From assembly GCA_002311315.1 (NCBI GenBank), contig DBZZ01000041.1, positions 10,514-31,064 of the forward strand: 20,551 nucleotides of DNA, given 5' to 3'. Under the pieces are notes generated by a model. It was given only the letters and a program-made list of their open reading frames with translations, was not told the origin of the DNA and searched no databases. The stretch's first letter is position 1, and the number at the start of each line of letters is the position of its first letter. Positions 7,692 through 15,219 of the stretch are shown piece after piece. Both the position numbers and the translations under genes were made by a program. This stretch comes from Methylococcaceae bacterium UBA1147. GTDB taxonomy: Bacteria > Pseudomonadota > Gammaproteobacteria > Methylococcales > UBA1147.

Positions 7692-8320
7692 GTCGACATT
7701 TGTTCTCAGCCTTTGGACTGGGATTAATTGTTACGCTCGGTCTTTTCTGGGTGATGCAGATTATGATCCGCTCACACGGAGGGCTTCCCGAAAAGGGGGG
7801 CCTGAACATGGTCGAGTTCGTCCGCCTGAATCGTGATACCGACTTGAGGACGCGTAGCCGGGCCCTGCCGAAAAAACCGCCACCGAAAAAGAAACCGTCA
7901 CCGCCGAAGATGAGCACGGCGCAAACCGCGCCAAGGCAAAAGATGCGGATTGACATGCCGAACCTGGATGTACTGGTTAATGCACGAATAGCTGGGTCCC
8001 TGGTTGATGGTCTTCAGATCGGTGGATTTTCCGGGGCGCTCAGTACCGGTCTCGTTCCGGCATTCCGGGTTCCACCACAATATCCATTGCGAGCGGCAAA
8101 CCGCGGAATCGAGGGCTGGGTCCGGGTTGAGTTTATGATCAATCAACAGGGCCGTGTGGTAGATCCGGTAGTGGTGGACTCGTATCCCAGCAGCATTTTC
8201 AACCGTGCGGCGATCAGGGCTATTTCCAGGTGGAAGTTCGAACCCAAGGTAGTCGCTGGGATGGTGGTTGAGCAACGTGCTGTCCAGGTGATGGAATTCA
8301 AACTGAGAAAATATCAATGA
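7688..8320 (+). CDS. tonB: TonB family energy transducer
   Basis: Periplasm-spanning protein of 210 residues that transmits the ExbBD proton-motive energy to outer-membrane receptors. Seen: an N-terminal membrane anchor (about 6-27), a short Pro/Lys stretch (61-74, PKKPPPKKKPSPPK), a linker, and a C-terminal TonB domain (about 125-208) with YPLRAANRGIEGWVRVEF, the central VDPVVVDSYP and RAISRWKFEPKV. The small size and abbreviated proline region match TonB2 proteins and differ from the ~240-residue E. coli TonB. The start is GTG, fixed by the GTGA overlap with exbD and by a sensible cytoplasmic N terminus; the next gene starts inside its stop (ATGA). Confidence 0.93.
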   Translation: MSRHLFSAFGLGLIVTLGLFWVMQIMIRSHGGLPEKGGLNMVEFVRLNRDTDLRTRSRALPKKPPPKKKPSPPKMSTAQTAPRQKMRIDMPNLDVLVNARIAGSLVDGLQIGGFSGALSTGLVPAFRVPPQYPLRAANRGIEGWVRVEFMINQQGRVVDPVVVDSYPSSIFNRAAIRAISRWKFEPKVVAGMVVEQRAVQVMEFKLRKYQ

Positions 8321-9531
8321 CGTTCGGGAACAGGGTCAATCGATTGGCCATCAAGGGTTGGGTGCTTGTCCTGGTTCTGTCGTTGGCCGGGCCGGATGTC
8401 TGGTCAGCGACGGTTTCCCGATCGACTTATCGTCTTCTAGAAAGGGTTGAAAACCTGATCGAAAAGTCGGCTTACAAGGAAGCCCTGGGCAAGCTCAACG
8501 CGATGCTGCCCAAACTGGATTCAGACAGCCTGGAGAAGGCGGTTATCCTGCGTACCATAGCGTTTGTTCATATCGAGCAAGGGGGCTACGCCAATGCTGA
8601 AAAGGCGTTGGAACAGTGCCTTGCGATCGATGTGCTGCCGGACGAACAGGCAGCGTTTTCCCGCCTCACTTTGGGCGAGATCTACGCCTCTACTGGAAAG
8701 CCCGAGAAGGCGGTTACCCTGCTTGAAGAAGGGTTGTCCAGGATTAGATCCCCAATCGGTCAGCATTATCTGGTGCTTGCCAGCGTCTACTACCAGCTCA
8801 AGCAGTACGAACAGGCGAAGTTTTACATGAAGAAGGCGGTAGCTGGTAAGGGAAAGCCGGATGAAACCGGGTACCGGATGCTGTTGGCAATTCATTACCA
8901 ACTCGGTGATTACAAGAAGGCTGTTCAGATAGCGACGGACTTGATTGAGCGATTTCCGCCAAACAGGGATTACTGGTTGCAGTTGATAGGGCTGTACCAG
9001 GAATTGGATCAGTACGAAAAGGCACTGGCTGCGAATGAAGTAGCCTACAGCCAAGGCTTTATCATTGAAGAGAGACATATCCTCAACCTGGCGAACTTGA
9101 TGTCGTACCAGGAAACACCGTACAAGGCTGCAGAATTAATGATGCGCGAAATCGTTGCCGACAGGGTGAAGGGCACGTCGAAGAACTGGGAGAGGATTGC
9201 TAATATCTGGGTCCTGTCACGCGAATACGATAGAGCGGCCTCGGCACTGAAGAAGGCGTCTGTAGTGGATCCCACGGGAGAAATTGCCTTTAAGCTCGGC
9301 CGCATCTATGTCGAACAGGAAAAGTGGAAGGAAGCCCACGCCCAGTTGCTCACGGCACTGCAGAAGGGTGGGTTGAAGAAGCCGGGCGAAGCACACCTAC
9401 TGTTCGGGATGAGTTGCTACGAACTTCATTTTAATGACGAGGCAAGAAAATCGTTTGTCAATGCGCAGCAATACAGCAATACACGGAAATCCGGAAAGCA
9501 GTGGGTTGAATACATTGATTCTGAACGGTAA
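8317..9531 (+). CDS. Exported TPR-repeat protein of the TonB2 operon
   Basis: Protein of 404 residues with an N-terminal signal peptide (hydrophobic 12-24, likely cleavage after VWSA at residue 31) followed almost entirely by tetratricopeptide repeats. Repeats are visible as recurring A-x-x-x-L and Y-x-x-A patterns, for example YKEALGKLNAML near 53, YANAEKALEQCL near 91, YEQAKFYMKKAV near 163, YKKAVQIATDLI near 199 and YEKALAANEVAY near 233. A TPR protein closes TonB2 operons in Vibrio and relatives and probably scaffolds the periplasmic side of the complex, but a direct role is inferred. The start overlaps the tonB stop (ATGA). No clear intrinsic terminator follows; 200 bases separate it from the rubrerythrin gene. 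Confidence 0.85.
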   Translation: MTFGNRVNRLAIKGWVLVLVLSLAGPDVWSATVSRSTYRLLERVENLIEKSAYKEALGKLNAMLPKLDSDSLEKAVILRTIAFVHIEQGGYANAEKALEQCLAIDVLPDEQAAFSRLTLGEIYASTGKPEKAVTLLEEGLSRIRSPIGQHYLVLASVYYQLKQYEQAKFYMKKAVAGKGKPDETGYRMLLAIHYQLGDYKKAVQIATDLIERFPPNRDYWLQLIGLYQELDQYEKALAANEVAYSQGFIIEERHILNLANLMSYQETPYKAAELMMREIVADRVKGTSKNWERIANIWVLSREYDRAASALKKASVVDPTGEIAFKLGRIYVEQEKWKEAHAQLLTALQKGGLKKPGEAHLLFGMSCYELHFNDEARKSFVNAQQYSNTRKSGKQWVEYIDSER

Positions 9532-9649
9532 ATCTACCATAGACGCCTGCTGGACGCATGGCTAGGTTGATCATTGACAGGGCTGTAAGCCCGGTTGCCG
9601 AGGTACTTCGAAGCTGACGACCAGATTGCTTCCTTGGGGGCGACGATTC

Positions 9650-9678
9650 TTTACTTTTCGTTGGACAATCTCTAAAAT
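9650..9678 (+). promoter_or_regulatory. Candidate promoter for the rubrerythrin gene
   Basis: TTTACT (9650-9655, 4 of 6 to TTGACA), a 17-base spacer and TAAAAT (9673-9678, 5 of 6 to TATAAT) lie about 55 bases before the rubrerythrin start. This is the best promoter-like match in the 200-base gap 9532-9731. The rest of that gap shows only a weak 5-bp hairpin at 9580-9592 and no recognisable operator. Confidence 0.45.
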
Positions 9679-9731
9679 CGATCAGCTTTGAATCATCATT
9701 CCTAGAACTTTGCTGAAGGAGGTTAGTAAGT

Positions 9732-10151
9732 ATGTCGTTACTGGGGTCTAAAACCGAAGAAAATTTGAAAGCTGCATTTGCAGGCGAATCTCAGGCAAAC
9801 CGCCGTTACCTTTATTTTGCGCAGAAAGCAGACGTCGAAGGCTTCAATGACGTTTCAGCTGTATTTCGTTCAACTGCGGAAGGTGAAACCGGTCACGCCC
9901 ACGGCCACCTCGAGTACTTGGAGGAAGTCGGTGATCCGGCAACGGGTAAACCGATTGGAACCACCGAGCTGAACCTGAAAGCAGCCATCGCAGGTGAAAC
10001 CCACGAATACACTGACATGTATCCGGGCATGGCAAAAACAGCTCGCGAGGAGAGTCTAGACGAAATTGCGGACTGGTTCGAAACGCTGGCAAAGGCCGAG
10101 CGTTCGCATGCCAACCGGTTCCAGAAAGCGCTGGACAGCCTGGATAATTGA
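9732..10151 (+). CDS. Rubrerythrin without rubredoxin domain
   Basis: Diiron protein of 139 residues; rubrerythrins reduce hydrogen peroxide and occur in the cytosol, mostly of anaerobes and microaerobes. Seen: the four-helix ferritin-like domain with a complete ligand set: Glu19, Glu52 with His55 (EGETGH), Glu89 and Glu92 (GETHEY), Glu123 with His126 (KAERSH). The usual C-terminal rubredoxin [Fe(SCys)4] domain is absent, and the protein has no cysteine, so electrons must come from a separate partner. A near-perfect AAGGAGG ribosome site (9716-9722) suggests strong translation. A strong terminator follows directly, and the next genes are a GlpC-like Fe-S protein and a DUF3501 protein, a set seen together in other proteobacteria. 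The Fe-S protein is a possible electron donor (inference). Confidence 0.93.
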   Translation: MSLLGSKTEENLKAAFAGESQANRRYLYFAQKADVEGFNDVSAVFRSTAEGETGHAHGHLEYLEEVGDPATGKPIGTTELNLKAAIAGETHEYTDMYPGMAKTAREESLDEIADWFETLAKAERSHANRFQKALDSLDN

Positions 10152-10175
10152 TTTCCGCTTTTTTTTGGCGGGCCG

Positions 10176-10209
10176 ATGAAACCGGGAGGATGCCCGGTTT
10201 CATGTTTTT
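10176..10209 (+). terminator. Intrinsic terminator after rubrerythrin
   Basis: A perfect 11-bp stem, ATGAAACCGGG (10176-10186) with CCCGGTTTCAT (10193-10203), a 6-base loop and then GTTTTT. It starts 24 bases after the rubrerythrin stop. It separates the rubrerythrin transcript, at least in part, from the downstream GlpC-like gene. Confidence 0.9.
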
Positions 10210-10258
10210 CTTGGGGGCGGTTTCCCGCCGGTTCGGTTCCACAGTCCGTTATCTGTGT

Positions 10259-10285
10259 TTGACCAGGGGGGCGGAGTCGTATCAT
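10259..10285 (+). promoter_or_regulatory. Candidate promoter for the GlpC-like/DUF3501 pair
   Basis: TTGACC (10259-10264, 5 of 6) and TATCAT (10280-10285, 5 of 6) lie past the terminator and about 30 bases before the GlpC-like start. The spacing is 15 bases, shorter than the favoured 17, so confidence is low. If real, it lets the pair be expressed apart from rubrerythrin. Confidence 0.3.
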
Positions 10286-10317
10286 CCTCCTGATCAACCG
10301 CGAACCGTTAGTGAACG

Positions 10318-11661
10318 ATGGCAGAACTGACTGAAAACAGGGAAGGAAGCCTTGATGCTCCGAGTCGCGAGCCCTTGGACTGGAAAAATCCGGAATTTTA
10401 CGACCAGGAAAACCTGAATAGGGAACTGGAACGGGTTTTCGACATCTGTCATGGTTGCCGTCGCTGCGTCAATCTTTGCAACGCCTTCCCGACCCTGTTT
10501 GACCTGGTGGACGAATCAGAAACCATGGAGGTGGACGGAGTAGACAAGGTAGACTACGGCAAGGTCGTAGATCAGTGTTACCTGTGTGATCTTTGCTTCA
10601 TGACCAAATGTCCCTACGTTCCGCCTCATCCCTGGAATGTTGATTTTCCGCATCTGATGCTCCGAGCCAAGGCCGTCAAGCACAGGAACGGAGGCACTAC
10701 CATCCGCGACCGAGTATTGAGCGAACAGGATGCCGTCGGTTCCATCGCCGGGATGCCGGTCATTAACGAAGCGTTCAATGCGGTGAGTTCCAGTGCCGTA
10801 GGCCGCCTCTTCCTGGAAAAAACACTGGGAATCCATCGAGATGCTCATTTCCCCTACTACCACCGGGATACCCTGAGGAAGCGTTTTTCCGGCAAGGAAG
10901 GAAAGTCCTTCATGCCGGAGCCAACGTCTGGAACTAGGGGCAAGGTTGCCGTTTTTGTGACTTGTTACGGAAACCGAAACGAGCCAGAGCTGGTCGAGGA
11001 TATGGTGGCGGTGCTCGAACACAATGGAATCGATGTGACGTTGACCGGAACGGAACGTTGCTGCGGGATGCCAAAGCTCGAGATCGGCGACCTAGAATCC
11101 GTAGCCGCAGCAAAGGAAGTGAACATTCCCGAACTGAAACGGTTGATCGACGATGGCTACGACATTGTTGCTCCGATCCCGTCTTGTGTTTTGATGTTCA
11201 AACAGGAAATTCCGTTGATGTTTCCCGAAGATGAAGATGTACAGATGGTACGAAAGAATATTTTCGACCCCTTCGAATATCTGGCCTTGCGTCACAAGGA
11301 AGGCAGGTTGAAACTCGATTTTGAAAATTCGCTTGGTGAGATTGCCTACCACGCTTCGTGTCATCAGCGGGTTCAGAATATCGGCCCAAAAACCAGGGAT
11401 ATATTGTCGCTGGTTCCGGGCACCTCGATTCAGATGATTGATCGTTGCTCGGGCCATGACGGAACCTACGGGGTTAGAAAGGAGACACACGAGATTTCGA
11501 GAAAGATCTGCCGCCCGATCCTCAACAAGATCAAACGATCGGATGTGGGTTATGTGGCCAGTGACTGCCCGCTCGCCGCCCACCATATCGCCGAAGGTCT
11601 TGAAGAGGACCGGAAATCCGTCAGTCCATTCCGGCTGTTGCGCCTAGCCTACGGGATTTAA
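10318..11661 (+). CDS. GlpC-like Fe-S protein with two CCG domains
   Basis: Protein of 447 residues related to GlpC and HdrD-type heterodisulfide reductase subunits, which pass electrons between flavoproteins and quinones or disulfides. Seen: two ferredoxin-like 4Fe-4S motifs, C44-x2-C47-x2-C50-x3-C54 and C87-x2-C90-x2-C93-x4-C98-P; then CCG domain 1 (C216, C248-C249-G250, C290) and CCG domain 2 (C348, C377-S378-G379, C417), in which the second Cys of the CCG is Ser. It is ~50 residues longer than E. coli GlpC (396), and no glpA or glpB is nearby, so glycerol-3-phosphate dehydrogenase function is unlikely. Its partners here are rubrerythrin upstream and DUF3501 two bases downstream. Electron transfer to or from the diiron protein is a reasonable inference. 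The start has no good ribosome site. Confidence 0.88.
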   Translation: MAELTENREGSLDAPSREPLDWKNPEFYDQENLNRELERVFDICHGCRRCVNLCNAFPTLFDLVDESETMEVDGVDKVDYGKVVDQCYLCDLCFMTKCPYVPPHPWNVDFPHLMLRAKAVKHRNGGTTIRDRVLSEQDAVGSIAGMPVINEAFNAVSSSAVGRLFLEKTLGIHRDAHFPYYHRDTLRKRFSGKEGKSFMPEPTSGTRGKVAVFVTCYGNRNEPELVEDMVAVLEHNGIDVTLTGTERCCGMPKLEIGDLESVAAAKEVNIPELKRLIDDGYDIVAPIPSCVLMFKQEIPLMFPEDEDVQMVRKNIFDPFEYLALRHKEGRLKLDFENSLGEIAYHASCHQRVQNIGPKTRDILSLVPGTSIQMIDRCSGHDGTYGVRKETHEISRKICRPILNKIKRSDVGYVASDCPLAAHHIAEGLEEDRKSVSPFRLLRLAYGI

Positions 11662-11663
11662 AC

Positions 11664-12245
11664 ATGGAAAAACTTAGTCGATCAGATCTTTATTCGCTGG
11701 AACAATATGTCGAACTTCGCGAATCCTTTCGTAGCCGGGTTATCAATCACAAGCGCTATAGACGGCTGGCGATCGGCCCTCATGCCAGCCTTTATTTTGA
11801 AGACCGCCTGACCATTCAATACCAGATCCAGGAGATGCTTCGTGTTGAACGGATCTTCGAGAAAGCGGGTATCGAACAGGAACTGGAAGCCTACAATCCG
11901 CTGATTCCAGACGGGAGGAACCTGAAGGCGACCTTCATGCTCGAGTACGGCGATCCCGAGGAACGTCGGGAACAGCTGGCCTTGCTGAAACGGGTTGAGG
12001 ACTGCATCTGGATGCGGATTGCAGGACACGATGCCGTGGTGCCGTTTGCCGATGAAGACCTCGAACGGACCAACGACCAGGCCACTTCGGCGGTTCATTT
12101 CCTGCGTTTTGAATTTACCCCCGCAATGATCAACGCTCTCAGGAGCGGACGCGATCTTTCGGCCGGTATTGATCACGAGTTCTATTCCTTCTCCGTAGAG
12201 GTGTCGGAACCGGTCGGCAATTGCTTGTCAGCCGATTTCGAGTAG
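11664..12245 (+). CDS. DUF3501 family protein
   Basis: Protein of 193 residues, assigned to DUF3501 by its N-terminal EKLSRSDLYSLEQY, the segment RRLAIGPHASLYFEDRLTIQYQIQEMLR (near 33-60, quoted in part: IGPHASLYFEDR and QYQIQEML), NPLIPDGRNLKATFM near residue 78, and the late VHFLRFEF near 144. It has no signal peptide and no membrane segment. Only two cysteines are seen, not arranged as a cluster motif; acidic and histidine residues are plentiful. Function is unknown. It starts two bases after the GlpC-like gene stops, so the two are co-translated. Constant association with a CCG Fe-S protein and rubrerythrin in other genomes suggests a subunit or accessory role in the same redox reaction; that is an inference. 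Confidence 0.85.
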   Translation: MEKLSRSDLYSLEQYVELRESFRSRVINHKRYRRLAIGPHASLYFEDRLTIQYQIQEMLRVERIFEKAGIEQELEAYNPLIPDGRNLKATFMLEYGDPEERREQLALLKRVEDCIWMRIAGHDAVVPFADEDLERTNDQATSAVHFLRFEFTPAMINALRSGRDLSAGIDHEFYSFSVEVSEPVGNCLSADFE

Positions 12246-12456
12246 TTGTCGGGGCAGCTTTTTCACCCTGCATCGAGCCCTGTTGCCTCTGATTCGTTCG
12301 GCTGGGGCGGTTCGAGGGACTTCTGCCTTTCGATTCTGCGACATGATTGACTTAGGGAGGCCGAGTCCGGCGGTAGCTTTGTCCGGAGCAACACACAGTG
12401 CATTCTTGACCTTGCATGCCCTGATCCGGTTCACGGGTAGCCCGCCGGAGCTTTTC
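12246..12456. other. Non-coding gap between DUF3501 and rpoZ
   Basis: The gap runs 290 bases to rpoZ in all. This first part holds no intrinsic terminator that I can see and no convincing gene. Two short open frames of 69 and 79 codons occur on opposite strands but lack ribosome sites and familiar motifs. The gmk gene that usually precedes rpoZ in gammaproteobacteria is not here. Confidence 0.5.
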
Positions 12457-12485
12457 TGGTCACCCAACCGACACTGCTTTATAAT
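12457..12485 (+). promoter_or_regulatory. Candidate rpoZ promoter
   Basis: TGGTCA (12457-12462, 4 of 6), a 17-base spacer and a perfect TATAAT (12480-12485) lie about 50 bases before the rpoZ start. A good ribosome site, AGAGGA at 12522-12527, sits eight bases before the ATG. Confidence 0.55.
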
Positions 12486-12535
12486 TCAATAACTAACTGA
12501 ATTTTCATTACCCCGATTGACAGAGGATAAAATTA

Positions 12536-12835
12536 ATGGCGAGAGTGACTGTTGAAGATTGTTTGGCCAAGGTAGTAAACCACTTTGAGCTGGTGTTGTT
12601 GGCTACGAAGCGAGCCCGGGAGCTTAGCCAGGGAAAAGATCCGAAAGTGGAATGGGAGAATGACAAGGCTACCGTGGTCGCTCTGCGCGAAATTGCGGGC
12701 GATCATATCTTGGCTGACCATTACGAACCAAAGAGCGAGCCGGTTGAATTCGCTGAGAAAGTAACCGAAGAAGAAACCACTGAGATCTCGGTGGCTGGAG
12801 AAACCGTGGCGGAGGAACCGCCAGCCGAAGAATGA
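12536..12835 (+). CDS. rpoZ: RNA polymerase omega subunit
   Basis: Small subunit of RNA polymerase that chaperones the beta-prime subunit and forms part of the ppGpp site 1. Seen: the family N terminus MARVTVEDCLAKV, then FELVLLATKRARELSQG (19-35) and ENDKATVVALREIA (41-54), which form the conserved core. The last ~30 residues are a very acidic tail rich in Glu, Thr and Val. At 99 residues it is of normal length. It lies upstream of spoT, as in most gammaproteobacteria, so a ppGpp target and the ppGpp enzyme are adjacent. The 126-base gap to spoT contains a T-run but no convincing terminator, so read-through is likely. Confidence 0.95.
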   Translation: MARVTVEDCLAKVVNHFELVLLATKRARELSQGKDPKVEWENDKATVVALREIAGDHILADHYEPKSEPVEFAEKVTEEETTEISVAGETVAEEPPAEE

Positions 12836-12961
12836 CGGCTGGTATACCCCGATTTTTCGGTAGTTTCAAAAATATTTCAGGCGGCAGGGTGGTGGTTTTT
12901 TTATGAGGCTGGTTTAAGTATTTGAGAAGACCGGGGACGAGACCCGTTTCCTTGTAACGTT

Positions 12962-15130
12962 ATGACTGATCTTGCGATCCAAAGTGAAGCATCATTGCCG
13001 CAGGAAAAGCTGGCTCGGCAACTGGCGAGCGTCCTGCAAACCTACCTTCGGAAGAATCAGGTCGAGAAGGTTCTCAAAGCATATCATTTCGGAGCCCAGG
13101 CTCACTCGGGCCAGGTTCGCCTGAGTGGCGAAGCCTATATCTGTCATCCCCTTTCCGTTGCGCTGATTCTTGCCGAAATGCGTCTGGACGCCAACGCCAT
13201 AACGGCAGCGATCCTGCACGACGTGATCGAGGATACCGATGTTTCGAAGGGCAGCATTTCGGGGGAATTCGGTGAAGTTGTTGCGGACTTGGTGGACGGG
13301 GTCAGCAAACTGACCCAGCTGGACTCCAGGTCCAGGGCCGAGGCTCAAGCCGAAAATGTCCGCAAGATGTTTCTTGCCATGGCCCGCGACTTGCGGGTCA
13401 TCATCGTGAAACTGGCGGACCGGGTTCACAACATGCGAACCTTGGGTGTAATGCCGTCGGATAAGAAAAGGCGGATTGCACGCGAAACGCTGGAGATCTA
13501 CGTTCCGCTGGCCAATCGTCTCGGAATGAACAATATCCGGATCGAACTTTCCGAGCTGGCTTTCCAGGCAATGTACCCGCTTCGTCACCGTGTGATTGAC
13601 AAGGCGGTCAGAAATGCCCGTGGACAGCGTAAGGAAGTGGTTGGAAAGATCGAAGCCACCATCAAGAAACGGCTGGACGACAGTAATTTAAAGTGCGAAG
13701 TCTTTGGCCGGGAAAAGAACCTCTACAGCATTTACCAAAAGATGGTCGACAAGAACATCTCGCTGTCGGAGATCTTCGATGTTTACGCGTACCGATTGGT
13801 GGTTGAAAAACCGGACGACGGTTACCGCGCACTCGGGGTGATGCATTCCTTGTACAAGCCGGTTCCCGGGCGTTTCAAGGACTACATTGCGCTGCCCAAG
13901 GAAAACGGCTACCAGTCGCTTCATACGGTGCTGGTGGGGCCCTACGGCCTGTTTCTGGAAATGCAGATCAGAACTCGTGAAATGCACCGGATGGCCGAGT
14001 CGGGTATTGCTGCCCACTGGCTATACAAGGGGGATACCAATAAGAAGTCCTACAGCCACGAACCAACAAACGAGTGGTTGAGGGACCTGCTTGAGATTCA
14101 GAAGAGTGCCGGTAATTCGCTGGAATTCATCGACAATCTCAAGGTTAACCTGTTTCCTCAACAGGTTTACGTGTTCACGCCCAAGGGTGCCATCGTGAAG
14201 CTTCCCAGGGGAGCAACGGTTGTCGATTTCGCATATGCGGTACATACCGACGTGGGCAATGCAACCGCATCGGCCAGGGTCGATATGGTGCTGGTTCCGT
14301 TGCAGACTCGATTAGAGAATGGGCAGACCGTTGATGTAATCACCGGGGAATGGGCACGGCCCAACCCTTTGTGGCTGAACTTTGTTGTTACCGTGAAGGC
14401 GCGTGCAGCGATCCGTACCTACCTTCAAAACTTCAAGAAAAAGGAGGCCATTGCCCTCGGACGTCGGCTGCTGGACAAAGAGCTCGATGCACACGGAGTG
14501 CGCTTAGAAAGTGTTTCCGAAGAGCGGCTCGAGAATGCCCAGAAAATACTGAAATACGCTTCTTTGGATGATTTTCTGGAGGATATCGGGTTGGGAAACC
14601 GGTTGCCTTTCCTGCTGGTCAATCGCTTTTTTCTGGAGAAAAATACCGTAGGGTCGAACCACGATGAAATGGGCAGGTCTTCCGGATCCCCGTTGTTTAT
14701 CAAGGGAACGGAAGATATGGTTACCACCCGGGCGAAATGCTGTCGGCCGATTCCGGGTGACCCGATCATCGGTTTCTTCAATCCCGGAAAGGGGATCGTG
14801 ATTCATTTGGATGATTGCAAGAACGTGACCAAGAGGCTTCGGCACGACAAGGGCTGGTTGGATGTGCAATGGGATTACGATGTTGAAGGGGATTTCTCGG
14901 TAGAAATCCGCTTGGAAGTGAAGAACAAGCGCGGCACGCTGGCAACGCTTGCCTCGACCATTTCAATGATGGGCTCGAGTATCGAATCGGTCGATATCCG
15001 GGATCAAAGCGATGAAATATCACTGGACTTCATCACCTTCACGGTTCGCAATCGTGTCCACTTGGCCAATGTCATGCGCAAATTGCGCAAGTTGCAGATT
15101 GTTGTCAAGATATCCAGAGTCAAGCTGTAG
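12962..15130 (+). CDS. spoT: Bifunctional (p)ppGpp synthetase/hydrolase SpoT
   Basis: Makes and degrades the alarmone (p)ppGpp. The 722-residue chain has every domain. Hydrolase HD domain: His62 in CHP, HDVIEDT with His86-Asp87, and LADRVHNMRT with Asp153. Synthetase: FDVYAYRLV (272-280), YIALPKENGYQSLHT (308-322) and EMQIRTREM (333-341). Then TGS (about 410-465, VFTPKGAIVKLPRGATVVDFAY), a Cys-containing zinc-finger/RIS region (TRAKCCRPIPGD), and a C-terminal ACT domain. The intact HD residues argue for working hydrolysis, as expected of SpoT/Rel and unlike RelA. No clear ribosome site precedes the ATG. The gene sits between rpoZ and ridA. Confidence 0.95.
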   Translation: MTDLAIQSEASLPQEKLARQLASVLQTYLRKNQVEKVLKAYHFGAQAHSGQVRLSGEAYICHPLSVALILAEMRLDANAITAAILHDVIEDTDVSKGSISGEFGEVVADLVDGVSKLTQLDSRSRAEAQAENVRKMFLAMARDLRVIIVKLADRVHNMRTLGVMPSDKKRRIARETLEIYVPLANRLGMNNIRIELSELAFQAMYPLRHRVIDKAVRNARGQRKEVVGKIEATIKKRLDDSNLKCEVFGREKNLYSIYQKMVDKNISLSEIFDVYAYRLVVEKPDDGYRALGVMHSLYKPVPGRFKDYIALPKENGYQSLHTVLVGPYGLFLEMQIRTREMHRMAESGIAAHWLYKGDTNKKSYSHEPTNEWLRDLLEIQKSAGNSLEFIDNLKVNLFPQQVYVFTPKGAIVKLPRGATVVDFAYAVHTDVGNATASARVDMVLVPLQTRLENGQTVDVITGEWARPNPLWLNFVVTVKARAAIRTYLQNFKKKEAIALGRRLLDKELDAHGVRLESVSEERLENAQKILKYASLDDFLEDIGLGNRLPFLLVNRFFLEKNTVGSNHDEMGRSSGSPLFIKGTEDMVTTRAKCCRPIPGDPIIGFFNPGKGIVIHLDDCKNVTKRLRHDKGWLDVQWDYDVEGDFSVEIRLEVKNKRGTLATLASTISMMGSSIESVDIRDQSDEISLDFITFTVRNRVHLANVMRKLRKLQIVVKISRVKL

Positions 15131-15219
15131 TTTCCGGGTTCACGAAGGTAGACGCCTGACCACCCATTATGTATTGACCCCTGCCAGAGCAGGGAACCGA
15201 GGTTTAAGCTGAGCAAGTT

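Noticed and set aside
9580..9592. GGGCT-GTA-AGCCC hairpin after the TPR gene, considered as a terminator
   Set aside because: The stem is only 5 bp with a 3-base loop and no T-run follows.
10318..11661. Calling the Fe-S/CCG gene glpC, a glycerol-3-phosphate dehydrogenase subunit
   Set aside because: No glpA or glpB nearby, the protein is ~50 residues longer than GlpC, and its fixed partners are rubrerythrin and DUF3501.
12228..12492. Two open frames of 69 and 79 codons on opposite strands in the gap before rpoZ
   Set aside because: They overlap each other, have no ribosome site, show no recognisable motif, and the plus-strand one runs over the rpoZ promoter-like sequence.
9541..15158. The 10-mer TAGACGCCTG occurring both after the TPR gene and after spoT
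   Set aside because: Too short to distinguish from chance in 20 kb, and flanking bases do not agree.
15179..15194. CCCTGC-CAGA-GCAGGG hairpin between spoT and ridA, considered as a terminator
   Set aside because: No T-run on either side. It may be a leader structure, but nothing supports a specific function.
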